From NCBI RefSeq assembly GCF_003228315.1, contig NZ_CP029693.1, positions 5,118,501 through 5,182,500 on the forward strand: a stretch of DNA of 64,000 bases, given 5' to 3'. Numbering within the stretch: position 1 is the first letter of the stretch; each line of letters begins with the position of its first letter. Below are positions 53,532 to 61,837 of this stretch, in pieces. Below the pieces are notes generated by a model, which was not told the origin of the DNA, made no database searches, and saw only the letters and a program-made list of their open reading frames with translations. The DNA is from Pseudomonas putida (GTDB lineage: Bacteria > Pseudomonadota > Gammaproteobacteria > Pseudomonadales > Pseudomonadaceae). Made by a program: the position numbers and the translations under genes.

Positions 53532-53624
53532 TTGTAGGAGCAAAGCTTGCTCGCGATGGCGTCGTGGCAGCCAACAATGGGTTATCTGATTCACCGCCAT
53601 CGCGAGCAAGCTTTGCTCCTACAG
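53532..53624. repeat. REPIN
   Basis: ttgtaggagcaaagcttgctcgcgatggcg faces cgccatcgcgagcaagctttgctcctacag. It lies between the convergent luxR-like and hmgR genes. Confidence 0.92.
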
Positions 53625-53633
53625 GGGATGGCG

Positions 53634-54437
53634 TCAGGCTGCAGGGCCGCTGCCCGCTGCAAAGCCCATTCGCCAACTTACGGCGCGCGCCGCCGCCAGC
53701 AACCGTTGCGCCGCCGGGCCATCTTCGTCGGCATGAAACAGCGAAGTCGGGCCAACCACCGTCAATACCGCCACGACATTGCCCATCGCGTTGAACACCG
53801 GCGCCGACAAGGCATCCACGCCGGGCATCAGCAAGCCGTGCACATGATGCAGGCCACGTGTGCGGATCTGCTCGCACAGGTCGGCATAGGCTTTATCGTC
53901 CGTCAGCGCGTGGCCGGTATGAGCCAGCAGTTCCTGGTCGCGCAACTCCACGGTTTCCCGCCTGGGCAGATAGGCGCCGAACACCAGGCCTGTGGAGGAA
54001 CTGAGCAGCGGCAGCACCGAGCCCAGTTGTGTCACCACCGTGACTGCCCGCACCGCCGGTTCGATGTGTACCACCGTCGCGCCCTGATTGCCCCACACCG
54101 CCAAAAAGCAGGTTTCGTTCAGGTCGTCGCGCAACTCGGCCAGCGGCAGGGCGCCGACTTTCAGCACGTCCATACTGTTGAGTGCCGCCAATCCCACGCG
54201 CAAGGCTTCGCGACCCAGCCCGTAGTGGTTGGTCGCGGGATTCTGTTCGGCAAAGCCGCTGGCGATCAGTGCCTGCAAGTAGCGGTGAACCTTGCTTGCC
54301 GGCATCTGCACGTGTTCGGCCAGACGCGAGAGTGAAGTCGACGGCGACAATTCGGCCAACGCCTTGAGGATGTCGGTACCCACCTCGGCGGAGCGGACTT
54401 TCTGTTTACCGTTGCTGTCGCTGGTGGGCTTTTCCAT
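53634..54437 (-). CDS. hmgR: IclR-family repressor of homogentisate catabolism HmgR
   Basis: This 267-residue IclR protein has an N-terminal winged HTH (TSLSRLAEHVQMPASKVHRYLQAL, about 40-63) and a C-terminal effector domain. Its divergent position next to hmgA identifies it as HmgR, which in P. putida represses hmgA-fahA-maiA until homogentisate binds. The ATG at 54435-54437 was used; an in-frame TTG six codons upstream is possible. Confidence 0.92.
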   Translation of the reverse strand: MEKPTSDSNGKQKVRSAEVGTDILKALAELSPSTSLSRLAEHVQMPASKVHRYLQALIASGFAEQNPATNHYGLGREALRVGLAALNSMDVLKVGALPLAELRDDLNETCFLAVWGNQGATVVHIEPAVRAVTVVTQLGSVLPLLSSSTGLVFGAYLPRRETVELRDQELLAHTGHALTDDKAYADLCEQIRTRGLHHVHGLLMPGVDALSAPVFNAMGNVVAVLTVVGPTSLFHADEDGPAAQRLLAAARAVSWRMGFAAGSGPAA

Positions 54438-54505
54438 GGTGGCGCCGTCTTTCAAGGGAGGAGATCCGGGGATGAATGGGCGTCTTTATAGCTTGACGCT
54501 CAATG

Positions 54506-54539
54506 CCAATCAAATTACGTTATTCGTAATTGGATTACG
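54506..54539. promoter_or_regulatory. Multi-half-site operator between hmgR and hmgA
   Basis: ATTACG (54514-54519), CGTAAT (54525-54530) and ATTACG (54534-54539) lie in alternating orientation with 5- and 3-bp gaps. The first two form a perfect AATTACG-N5-CGTAATT dyad, and an outer CCAAT/ATTGG pair flanks it. The position fits the HmgR operator. Confidence 0.7.
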
Positions 54540-54617
54540 ATAAAAACAATTCTGGCGTGCCTCGGTCTCTGTCGCAGAGCGCAAGGGTCACGACCTGTTC
54601 CTTGTTCAGGAGGCTTC

Positions 54618-55922
54618 ATGAACCTCGATTCAACGACGCCAGCACTGGCTTATCAGTCGGGCTTCGGCAACGAATTTTGCAGCGAAGCGTTGCCCGGCGC
54701 ATTGCCGGTCGGCCAGAACTCCCCGCAAAAAGCCCCTTACGGTCTCTATACCGAACTGTTTTCCGGCACCGCGTTCACCATGGCTCGCAGCGAAGCGCGG
54801 CGGACCTGGATGTATCGCATCCAGCCGTCGGCCAACCATCCGGCATTCGTCAAGCTCGACCGGCAGTTGGCCGGTGGTCCCTTGGGCGAAGTGACGCCCA
54901 ATCGCCTGCGTTGGAATGCCCTGGATATTCCCGCCGAACCTGTGGATTTCATCGATGGCCTGGTGAGCATGGCGGCCAACTCCAATGCGGATAAGCCGGC
55001 GGGCATCAGCATTTTCCAGTACCGCGCCAACCAATCGATGGAGCGGGTGTTCTTCAATGCCGACGGCGAAATGCTGCTGGTGCCGCAACTGGGTCGCCTG
55101 CGTATCGCCACCGAACTGGGCGTGCTGGACGTGGAGCCGCTGGAAATCGTCGTGCTGCCACGGGGCCTGAAATTCCGTGTCGAACTGCTCGACCCGCAAG
55201 CGCGCGGCTATATCGCCGAGAACCATGGCGCACCGCTGCGCCTGCCGGATCTGGGGCCGATCGGCAGCAACGGCCTGGCCAATCCGCGGGACTTCCTGAC
55301 CCCGGTTGCTCATTACGAACACCTCGCACAACCAACGACCCTGGTGCAGAAATTCCTCGGTCAGTTGTGGGCCACCGAACTCGATCATTCACCGCTGAAC
55401 GTGGTCGCCTGGCATGGCAACAACGTGCCGTACAAATATGACCTGCGCCGTTTCAACACCATCGGCACCGTCAGCTTCGATCATCCGGACCCGTCGATCT
55501 TCACGGTACTGACCTCGCCGACCAGCGTGCACGGCCTGGCCAACCTCGATTTCGTGATCTTCCCGCCACGCTGGATGGTCGCCGAGAAAACCTTCCGTCC
55601 ACCGTGGTTCCACCGCAACCTGATGAACGAATTCATGGGCCTGATCCAGGGCGAGTACGACGCCAAGGCCGAAGGTTTTGTCCCCGGCGGCGCGTCCTTG
55701 CACAGCTGCATGAGCGCCCATGGCCCGGATGGCGAGACTTGTACCAAGGCGATCAACGCCGATCTCAAGCCGGCAAAAATCGACAACACCATGGCCTTCA
55801 TGTTCGAGACCAGCCAGGTGCTGCGCCCGAGCCGTTTCGCCCTCGATTGCCCGCAACTTCAAACCAACTACGACGCTTGCTGGGCCACGCTGCCCGCCAC
55901 TTTCGACCCGACCCGGAGATAA
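54618..55922 (+). CDS. hmgA: Homogentisate 1,2-dioxygenase HmgA
   Basis: This 434-residue Fe(II) enzyme opens the homogentisate ring to maleylacetoacetate. The family start YQSGFGNEFCSEALPGALPVGQNSPQ is clear, and iron-ligand regions appear in FHRNLMNEFMGLI (about residues 331-343) and in SCMSAHGPDG. An AGGAGGC ribosome-binding site precedes ATG 54618. It opens the hmgA-fahA-maiA operon for phenylalanine and tyrosine degradation. Loss of this gene causes brown pyomelanin in Pseudomonas. Confidence 0.97.
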   Translation: MNLDSTTPALAYQSGFGNEFCSEALPGALPVGQNSPQKAPYGLYTELFSGTAFTMARSEARRTWMYRIQPSANHPAFVKLDRQLAGGPLGEVTPNRLRWNALDIPAEPVDFIDGLVSMAANSNADKPAGISIFQYRANQSMERVFFNADGEMLLVPQLGRLRIATELGVLDVEPLEIVVLPRGLKFRVELLDPQARGYIAENHGAPLRLPDLGPIGSNGLANPRDFLTPVAHYEHLAQPTTLVQKFLGQLWATELDHSPLNVVAWHGNNVPYKYDLRRFNTIGTVSFDHPDPSIFTVLTSPTSVHGLANLDFVIFPPRWMVAEKTFRPPWFHRNLMNEFMGLIQGEYDAKAEGFVPGGASLHSCMSAHGPDGETCTKAINADLKPAKIDNTMAFMFETSQVLRPSRFALDCPQLQTNYDACWATLPATFDPTRR

Positions 55923-55925
55923 CCC

Positions 55926-57230
55926 ATGACGCAGACTTCTATCACTCGCAGCTGGGTTGCATCCGCCAACGGCCATGCTGATTTCCCGTTGCAAAACCTG
56001 CCGCTGGGCGTGTTCAGCGTGAAGGGTTCGGCGCCACACAGCGGCGTGGCCATCGGTGAACATATTTTCGATCTGGAAGCCGCGCTGGACGCCGGCCTGT
56101 TCGACGGTGCGGCGAAAACCGCCGTCGAAGCCACCCGTGGCGGTCAGCTCAATGCCTTCTTCGAACTGGGCCGCGAGGCGCGTGTGGCCTTGCGCGAGCG
56201 CCTGCTGGAACTGCTGAGCGAAGGCAGCACCCTGCACGGCAAGATCGAAGCCCAGGGTGCAAAACTGCTGCCACTGGCTGCGGATTGCCAGATGCACCTG
56301 CCGGCTAAAATCAATGACTACACCGACTTCTACGTCGGTATCGAGCATGCACAGAACGTCGGCAAACTGTTCCGCCCGGACAACCCGTTGTTGCCGAACT
56401 ACAAGTACGTACCGATCGGCTACCACGGCCGTGCCTCGACCATTCGCCCGTCCGGCACCGATGTGCGTCGGCCAAAAGGCCAGACCCTGCCGGCTGGCCA
56501 TTGTGAGCCGACCTTCGGTCCTTGCGCACGCCTGGATTACGAACTGGAACTGGGCATCTGGATTGGCCGGGGCAACGAGATGGGCGACTCCATCGCCATT
56601 GGTGACGCCGTCGATCACATCGCCGGTTTCTGCCTGCTCAATGACTGGTCGGCGCGGGACATTCAGGCCTGGGAATACCAGCCGCTGGGTCCGTTCCTGT
56701 CGAAAAGTTTCATCACCAGCATTTCCCCGTGGGTGGTGACTGCCGAAGCGCTGGAGCCCTTCCGTCGTGCCCAGCCGGCACGTCCGGAAGGCGATCCGCA
56801 GCCGCTGCCGTACCTGTTCGACAAACGCGATCAGGCCGCCGGCGCCTTCGACATCGAACTGGAAGTGCTGTTGTTGACCGAAGCCATGCGCGAGCAGAAC
56901 CTGCCGGCCCATCGCCTGACCCTGAGCAACTCGAAACACATGTACTGGACTGTGGCGCAAATGGTCGCGCACCACAGCGTCAACGGCTGCCAGCTGCAGG
57001 CCGGTGACCTGTTCGGTTCGGGCACCTTGTCGGGACCGGAAAACGGTCAGTTCGGCAGCCTGCTGGAAATCACCGAAGGCGGTAAAAAGCCGGTCGAACT
57101 GGCGTCGGGCGAAGTGCGCAAATTCCTCGAAGACGGTGACGAAATCATCCTGCGTGGCCGTTGCAGCCGCGAAGGTTTTGCTTCCATCGGTTTCGGCGAA
57201 TGCCGCGGCAAAGTCCTGCCGGCGCGCTAA
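55926..57230 (+). CDS. fahA: Fumarylacetoacetase FahA
   Basis: This 434-residue FAH enzyme cleaves fumarylacetoacetate to fumarate and acetoacetate, the last step. Conserved stretches are DFYVGIEHAQNVGKLFRP (about 135-152), YHGRASTI, LDYELELGIWIG (metal site, about residue 205) and GSGTLSGPENGQFGSLLE. It starts three bases after hmgA. Confidence 0.97.
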   Translation: MTQTSITRSWVASANGHADFPLQNLPLGVFSVKGSAPHSGVAIGEHIFDLEAALDAGLFDGAAKTAVEATRGGQLNAFFELGREARVALRERLLELLSEGSTLHGKIEAQGAKLLPLAADCQMHLPAKINDYTDFYVGIEHAQNVGKLFRPDNPLLPNYKYVPIGYHGRASTIRPSGTDVRRPKGQTLPAGHCEPTFGPCARLDYELELGIWIGRGNEMGDSIAIGDAVDHIAGFCLLNDWSARDIQAWEYQPLGPFLSKSFITSISPWVVTAEALEPFRRAQPARPEGDPQPLPYLFDKRDQAAGAFDIELEVLLLTEAMREQNLPAHRLTLSNSKHMYWTVAQMVAHHSVNGCQLQAGDLFGSGTLSGPENGQFGSLLEITEGGKKPVELASGEVRKFLEDGDEIILRGRCSREGFASIGFGECRGKVLPAR

Positions 57231-57242
57231 GGGGAACGGGTC

Positions 57243-57878
57243 ATGGAACTCTATACCTACTACCGCTCGACTTCGTCCTATCGGGTGCGCATCGCACTGG
57301 CGTTGAAAGGGCTGGATTACCAGGCGCTGCCGGTCAACCTGATTGCGCCGCCCGGTGGCGAACATCGCCAACCCGCGTATCTGGGCATCAACCCGCAAGG
57401 CCGCGTGCCGGCCTTGCGTACCGATGAAGGCGAATTGCTGATCCAGTCTCCGGCGATCATCGAGTATCTGGAAGAACGTTATCCACAGGTGCCGCTGCTG
57501 TCCCAGGACCTCGCGGCCCGTGCCCATGAGCGCGGTGTGGCGGCGGTCATCGGTTGCGATGTGCATCCGCTGCACAACGTCAGCGTGCTCAACCGGTTGC
57601 GTCAACTGGGGCACGATGAAGTGCAGGTGGTCGAGTGGATCGGCCACTGGATCGGTCAGGGGCTGACGACCGTTGAACAACTGATTGGTGACGATGGCTA
57701 TTGCTTCGGGCCGCAACCAGGGCTGGCGGACGTGTACCTGATTCCACAGTTGTATGCGGCCGAGCGTTTCAACATTTCTTTGGATGCCTGGCCACGGATT
57801 CGTCGCGTGGCAGCGCTGGCGGCTGCACATCCGGCGTTCATCAAGGCGCATCCGGCCAATCAGCCGGACACCCCCTAA
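57243..57878 (+). CDS. maiA: Maleylacetoacetate isomerase MaiA (zeta-class GST)
   Basis: This 211-residue zeta glutathione transferase has the catalytic STSSYRVRIALALKG (about 9-23) and LLIQSPAIIEYLEERYP (about 61-77). It isomerises maleylacetoacetate to fumarylacetoacetate with glutathione. It is the third gene of the operon, 12 bp after fahA, and is followed by a REPIN. Confidence 0.96.
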   Translation: MELYTYYRSTSSYRVRIALALKGLDYQALPVNLIAPPGGEHRQPAYLGINPQGRVPALRTDEGELLIQSPAIIEYLEERYPQVPLLSQDLAARAHERGVAAVIGCDVHPLHNVSVLNRLRQLGHDEVQVVEWIGHWIGQGLTTVEQLIGDDGYCFGPQPGLADVYLIPQLYAAERFNISLDAWPRIRRVAALAAAHPAFIKAHPANQPDTP

Positions 57879-57893
57879 CAGCCAACACCTCCC

Positions 57894-57984
57894 CTGTAGG
57901 AGCGAACCTGCTCGCGATGGCGGTGTGTCAGATATAGAAATATCGAATGACACGCCCTCATCGCGAGCAGGCTCGCTCCTACAG
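57894..57984. repeat. REPIN
   Basis: ctgtaggagcgaacctgctcgcgatg faces tcatcgcgagcaggctcgctcctacag, with an inner gtgt...acac stem. It lies between convergent maiA and the SirB1-like gene. Confidence 0.9.
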
Positions 57985-57995
57985 GGGAACTATGT

Positions 57996-58799
57996 TCAGT
58001 GGACGATGGAATTGGGTGGCAGGTGCCCCAGCCGCTCCGTCAGACGAATGCGCTGGATCGGGTCGTCGGTCAGCAGCAGGGCACGTTCCAGGTCGAAACG
58101 TTCGGCATTGGGGCAGTCCAGCCGTTGATAGAGGCTGGCCCGGGCCAGATAGTCGGCGGTGGTGCCATTACCTAGTTCCAGCACACGTTCGGCGTCGATC
58201 AGGGCGCCGATGTAATCGTCGTTGGCCAAATGCAACTGGCGCAGGTTGCGTGACAGGCGCTGGAGCATTTGCAGCGGTTCGGCGGTGGCCAGGTGCTCGG
58301 CGCTGAGTTTCAGGTCCGGGCCGTACTGGCGATGCAGCAGTTCCCGGCAATCGTTGGGGTAGAGGCGTCGGCCACCGCACGGGTCGAGCAGGTGATCGGC
58401 CCCGGGTACGCGCAATAGAAAATGGCCGGGGAAGTTGACCCCCACCAGCGGAATCTCCAGGCCCTTGGCCAGTTGCAGTGCAATCAGGCCCAGGGCCAGG
58501 GGTTGCCCGCGTCGACGTTCCAGCACTTTATTGAGCAGTGCCGCCTGGGCGCGCAGTGGATTGGAGTCGTCCTGGGCAAACCCCAGGTCATTCATGCAGC
58601 GCAACAAGGGTTGCGCCAGCTCGCTTACCGGCAACATCGGCAGGCTACCGCTGATCCGTTGTTGCAGCGTCTTGAAGTTCTCCAGCAGCGCACCCGGGTT
58701 CACCTCGCTGTCATGCTCGGCGGCAATCCACAGTGCCGCCTCGAACAGTGCGGGCGGTGAGCGTTGCAGACAGGCGAAAAACGATTGACGCGGGGTCAT
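57996..58799 (-). CDS. SirB1-family transglutaminase-like/TPR protein
   Basis: This 267-residue protein has an N-terminal SirB1/transglutaminase-like domain (LLNKVLERRRGQPLALGLIALQLAKGLEIPLVGVNFPGHFLLR, with DPCGGRRL) and a C-terminal TPR segment (about 210-255). Family members sit near peptide release factor or cell-wall genes in other bacteria; here it stands alone. The conserved H-F/D pattern of the fold (GHFLLR, LLDPCGG) is present. The role is unclear. Confidence 0.82.
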   Translation of the reverse strand: MTPRQSFFACLQRSPPALFEAALWIAAEHDSEVNPGALLENFKTLQQRISGSLPMLPVSELAQPLLRCMNDLGFAQDDSNPLRAQAALLNKVLERRRGQPLALGLIALQLAKGLEIPLVGVNFPGHFLLRVPGADHLLDPCGGRRLYPNDCRELLHRQYGPDLKLSAEHLATAEPLQMLQRLSRNLRQLHLANDDYIGALIDAERVLELGNGTTADYLARASLYQRLDCPNAERFDLERALLLTDDPIQRIRLTERLGHLPPNSIVH

Positions 58800-58982
58800 G
58801 AAAATCTCCGGGCAATGCCTCGTTTTAGCCTCGTCTGCGCCATCCGTCCAGTGCCGGCCATGAGGCTCGAAGGATATTTCCGAATGCCTTAACAGCCGCT
58901 CTGCTTATTCCGGTGCGCTTCGGCAATTTTTACGCGCAAGCCTATACTGGCGACTACAAGAAGTGATTCGGGAGCCCCTACG

Positions 58983-60002
58983 ATGTTCGCTCTCATGCAA
59001 AGCACTCGCCTTGAATCGCTGCATCTGAGCGTTGACCCGGCCACCGGGTTGAAGGCGGTCATTGCCATTCATGACAGTCACCTGGGCCCTGCCCTGGGAG
59101 GGTGTCGATACCTTGCCTACCCCAGCGATGAGTCTGCGATCGAGGATGCGGTGCGCCTCGCCAAAGGCATGAGTTACAAAGCCGCACTCGCCGGCCTGGC
59201 ACAGGGCGGCGGCGTGGCGGTGATTATTCGTCCCGCCCATGTGGCCAACCGCGCCGCACTGTTCGAAGCCTTCGGTCGCTGTATCGACAAGCTCGACGGA
59301 CGCTACATCACCGCCATCGACAGTGGCACGTCGGTAGCGGACATGGATTGCATCGCCCAGCAGACCCAGCATGTCACCAGCACGACATCGGCGGGCGATC
59401 CCGCGCCCCACGCAGCGATGGGCGTGTTCACCGGCATTCGTGCCACCGCCATGGCGCGATTGGGCAGCGACAACCTTGAAGGCCTGCGCGTGGCCATTCA
59501 AGGCTTGGGCAATGTGGGGTATGCGTTGGCCGAGCAGCTGCATGCGGCGGGCGCCGAATTGCTGGTCAGCGACATTGACCACGGCAAGGTGCAATTGGCC
59601 ATGGAACAACTGGGCGCTCATCCGATCGCCAACGACGCACTGCTCAGCACGCCCTGCGACATCCTGGCGCCCTGTGGCCTGGGCGGCGTGCTCAACAGCC
59701 ATAGCGTGACGCAACTGCGTTGCTCTGCGGTGGCGGGTTCGGCGAACAACCAGTTGACCCATCTGGACGTCGCTGATCAGTTGGAGCGGCGGGGCATCCT
59801 GTATGCACCGGACTATGTGATCAATGCCGGCGGGCTGATCTACGTGTCACTCAAGCATCGGGGCGAAGAGCTGTCGACCATCACCGCGCACCTTTCGAAA
59901 ATAAGCTCGCGATTGACTGAGGTGTTTGCTCACGCCCAGGCGGAAAAGCGTTCGCCGGCGCGGGTGGCGGACGAACTGGCGGAGAAGGTCCTGTACCGAT
60001 AA
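58983..60002 (+). CDS. Leucine-dehydrogenase-like protein lacking the GGGK lysine
   Basis: This 339-residue protein of the Glu/Leu/Phe/Val dehydrogenase family has GPALGGCRY (about 37-45), GMSYKAALAGL (about 62-72) with the first active-site lysine, and the NAD motif GLGNVGYALAEQL. The second, catalytic lysine of the canonical GGGKTVI motif is replaced: the sequence reads GGGVAVI, with valine at residue 78 (codon GTG at 59214-59216). The frame is otherwise intact. It may have changed reaction or lost dehydrogenase activity. Confidence 0.85.
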   Translation: MFALMQSTRLESLHLSVDPATGLKAVIAIHDSHLGPALGGCRYLAYPSDESAIEDAVRLAKGMSYKAALAGLAQGGGVAVIIRPAHVANRAALFEAFGRCIDKLDGRYITAIDSGTSVADMDCIAQQTQHVTSTTSAGDPAPHAAMGVFTGIRATAMARLGSDNLEGLRVAIQGLGNVGYALAEQLHAAGAELLVSDIDHGKVQLAMEQLGAHPIANDALLSTPCDILAPCGLGGVLNSHSVTQLRCSAVAGSANNQLTHLDVADQLERRGILYAPDYVINAGGLIYVSLKHRGEELSTITAHLSKISSRLTEVFAHAQAEKRSPARVADELAEKVLYR

Positions 60003-60067
60003 AAGATGTTGGCCATGAAAAAGGCCCTGAGCCATTCGACTTAGGGCCTGTTCAATTCGGCTGCCAC

Positions 60068-60421
60068 TTATTTTGCTGCTTTGGTGGCCTTGGCTGGCTT
60101 GGCCGCAGGTGCCGGTTCAGCGGCCACCTCTTCTTCAACGGGTGCTGCCACCGCTTGCGGGGCTTCCACCGGCGCGGTCAGCAATTCGGACAGGGCGTCC
60201 GGCTGGCTCTTGAAGGCCTTGGCGAACACATCGCGATTCTTCGCCATGTAGATCCCGGCTTCTTCGACTTGCTGTTCAGTCAGGGACGGAACGGCTTTTT
60301 GCAACACTTCGGCCAGCAACTCGGCCAGCTCGAGCATTTTGTCATGACGGTCAGCTTCGGCTTTATCCATGAACAAGCGCTCCAGATCTCGGCTGCTGCG
60401 GTATACCACTTCGACGGCCAT
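60068..60421 (-). CDS. yebG: SOS-inducible protein YebG
   Basis: This 117-residue protein matches YebG at its N-terminus (MAVEVVYRSSRDLERLFMDKAEADRHDKMLELAELL) and has an Ala/Pro/Lys-rich tail (PAPAAKPAKATKAAK) likely to bind nucleic acid or be disordered. YebG is DNA-damage inducible with an unknown role. A consensus LexA box lies 44-60 bp upstream. Confidence 0.92.
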   Translation of the reverse strand: MAVEVVYRSSRDLERLFMDKAEADRHDKMLELAELLAEVLQKAVPSLTEQQVEEAGIYMAKNRDVFAKAFKSQPDALSELLTAPVEAPQAVAAPVEEEVAAEPAPAAKPAKATKAAK

Positions 60422-60465
60422 TCACCACCTCACATGCCTTTACATTTGGTTGTCTGAGTCGACTA

Positions 60466-60481
60466 CTGTATCTATATACAG
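60466..60481. promoter_or_regulatory. LexA (SOS) box upstream of yebG
   Basis: CTGTATCTATATACAG fits the gamma-proteobacterial consensus CTG-N10-CAG with the usual AT-rich TATATA-like centre, about 45 bp before the yebG start. Confidence 0.93.
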
Positions 60482-60570
60482 CAAAAGAATAAGCGAATCG
60501 CTGGGGTTTGGGTAGTGGCTTTTTAATGTAGTCCGGTTTTGGGGATTGTCAGGTGGGCCGAGTCGTCGCA

Positions 60571-60596
60571 ATCGCGAGCAAGCTTTGCTCCTACAG
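60571..60596. repeat. Single REP unit
   Basis: atcgcgagcaagctttgctcctacag, one unpaired REP in the 323-bp yebG-psiE gap. The rest of that gap holds the SOS box and promoter sequence; no Pho box was recognised. Confidence 0.8.
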
Positions 60597-60744
60597 GGGC
60601 AACATGCGACCAAACGCCACGGAGCGCAATGCACAGGGGCTCGCCATGATGGTGTGGCCATGTTTATGCATGGAACAGCTTGCAGAACAAACGTAAAGTC
60701 CAACCCGCATTATCCGGTCGAGCCGACCTAAAGGAAGCATCATC

Positions 60745-61245
60745 GTGAAAATCAACTGGGCCGAAAACCTGCGGCAGACCGTGCACGAACTGGCCGAATC
60801 CCTGGGCAACCTGTTCGTCGAGACCTTCCACTATCTGGCGTTGTTTGCCATCGGCGCCGTGACCGCGTGGGCGGCGGTGATGGAATTTCTCGGGATGATC
60901 GAGCAGGGGCACATCAAGATCGATGACATCCTGCTGCTGTTCATCTACCTGGAATTGGGCGCGATGGTCGGGATCTATTTCAAGACCAACCACATGCCGG
61001 TGCGTTTCCTGATCTACGTGGCGATCACCGCACTGACGCGCCTGCTGATTTCCAACGTATCGCACCACAATCCGCCGGACCTGGGGATCATTTACCTGTG
61101 CGGCGGGATTCTGCTGCTGGCGTTCGCGATTCTGGTGGTGCGCTATGCGTCTTCGCAGTTTCCATCGGTGAAGATTGAAAATCCGCACCGCAAGATCGGT
61201 GCGGGTTCCGGTGAGCATCCCGAGGTCGAGAAGGGCGAGATTTAA
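60745..61245 (+). CDS. psiE: Phosphate-starvation-inducible membrane protein PsiE
   Basis: This 166-residue PsiE-family protein has four hydrophobic segments (YLALFAIGAVTAWAAVM, DILLLFIYLELGAMVGIYF, FLIYVAITALTRLLI and GIILLLAF-like IIYLCGGILLLAFAILVV). The start is GTG 60745, with AAGGA nine bases before it; no ATG is near. The family name comes from E. coli, where it is induced by phosphate starvation; the function is unknown. Confidence 0.88.
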   Translation: MKINWAENLRQTVHELAESLGNLFVETFHYLALFAIGAVTAWAAVMEFLGMIEQGHIKIDDILLLFIYLELGAMVGIYFKTNHMPVRFLIYVAITALTRLLISNVSHHNPPDLGIIYLCGGILLLAFAILVVRYASSQFPSVKIENPHRKIGAGSGEHPEVEKGEI

Positions 61246-61559
61246 AGCCTGATGGCGGGGCGGACGCGGCCCTTGGCCGGCGGTGGAGGCGGGTTGCGCG
61301 TGCCGTCGGTGGTCATGGATTCAAGGATGGCCACCGCGCTGTGGCCCTGTTCGATGGCAATGCCGAACTGAATGCTTTGCACCAGACGCTTGAGGCGTTT
61401 GGGGTCATTGCGCTGTTCGGCGCTGATCATGCGCTTGGCGACCACTCGACCACTGTTGGACAAGGTCAGCATGATGCTGCCATCCAGGCCCTGAATGCTC
61501 AGGTTGATCTGATAATCCGCTGCAAAGGCATCGGTAATGAGCTGAAATGGGTTGTCCAT
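61242..61559 (-). CDS. DUF3509 protein
   Basis: This 105-residue protein of the Pseudomonas-typical DUF3509 family begins MDNPFQLITDAFAADYQINLSIQGLDGS. A small mixed alpha/beta domain is followed by a proline-rich tail (NPPPPPAKGRVRP). Its stop overlaps the end of convergent psiE by four bases. No function is known. Confidence 0.85.
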   Translation of the reverse strand: MDNPFQLITDAFAADYQINLSIQGLDGSIMLTLSNSGRVVAKRMISAEQRNDPKRLKRLVQSIQFGIAIEQGHSAVAILESMTTDGTRNPPPPPAKGRVRPAIRL

Positions 61560-61837
61560 GATGCGTCACCGCCTGATTGAACGTGCAGTTGTTGACCGGT
61601 CGTGATCGGGATTAGTTCGCAACACCAGACCATCGGCCATTCCGTGACCAATTCGCCATCAATGCGTGCAACAGGGATGTAGCAAGGGGCATGCCGGATG
61701 GATTGTCCGACAATCATTGCGGCACTTGAACCTGTGGGAGCGAGCCTGCTCGCGATGACGGCTGCACAGTCAACGCTGTGTTGTCTACAGTGAGTGCCCG
61801 AATCAGGGCAATAAACTCTGACGTGCCTCCAAACCGG
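61560..61837. other. 278-bp gap between DUF3509 and sdaA
   Basis: It contains one single REP unit (61732-61757) and the upstream region of the DUF3509 gene. A minus frame here (61499-61717) overlaps DUF3509 and looks non-coding. Confidence 0.55.
61732..61757. repeat. Single REP unit
   Basis: ctgtgggagcgagcctgctcgcgatg, unpaired. Nearby gtcaacgctgtgttgtc is not an inverted copy. Confidence 0.8.

Noticed and set aside
55389..57953. Minus-strand open frame of 854 codons opposite hmgA, fahA and maiA
   Set aside because: Same reason: it lies fully antisense to three intact catabolic genes and shows no motif.
61499..61717. Minus-strand 72-codon frame overlapping DUF3509
   Set aside because: It overlaps the start of the DUF3509 gene in another frame and shows no family resemblance.
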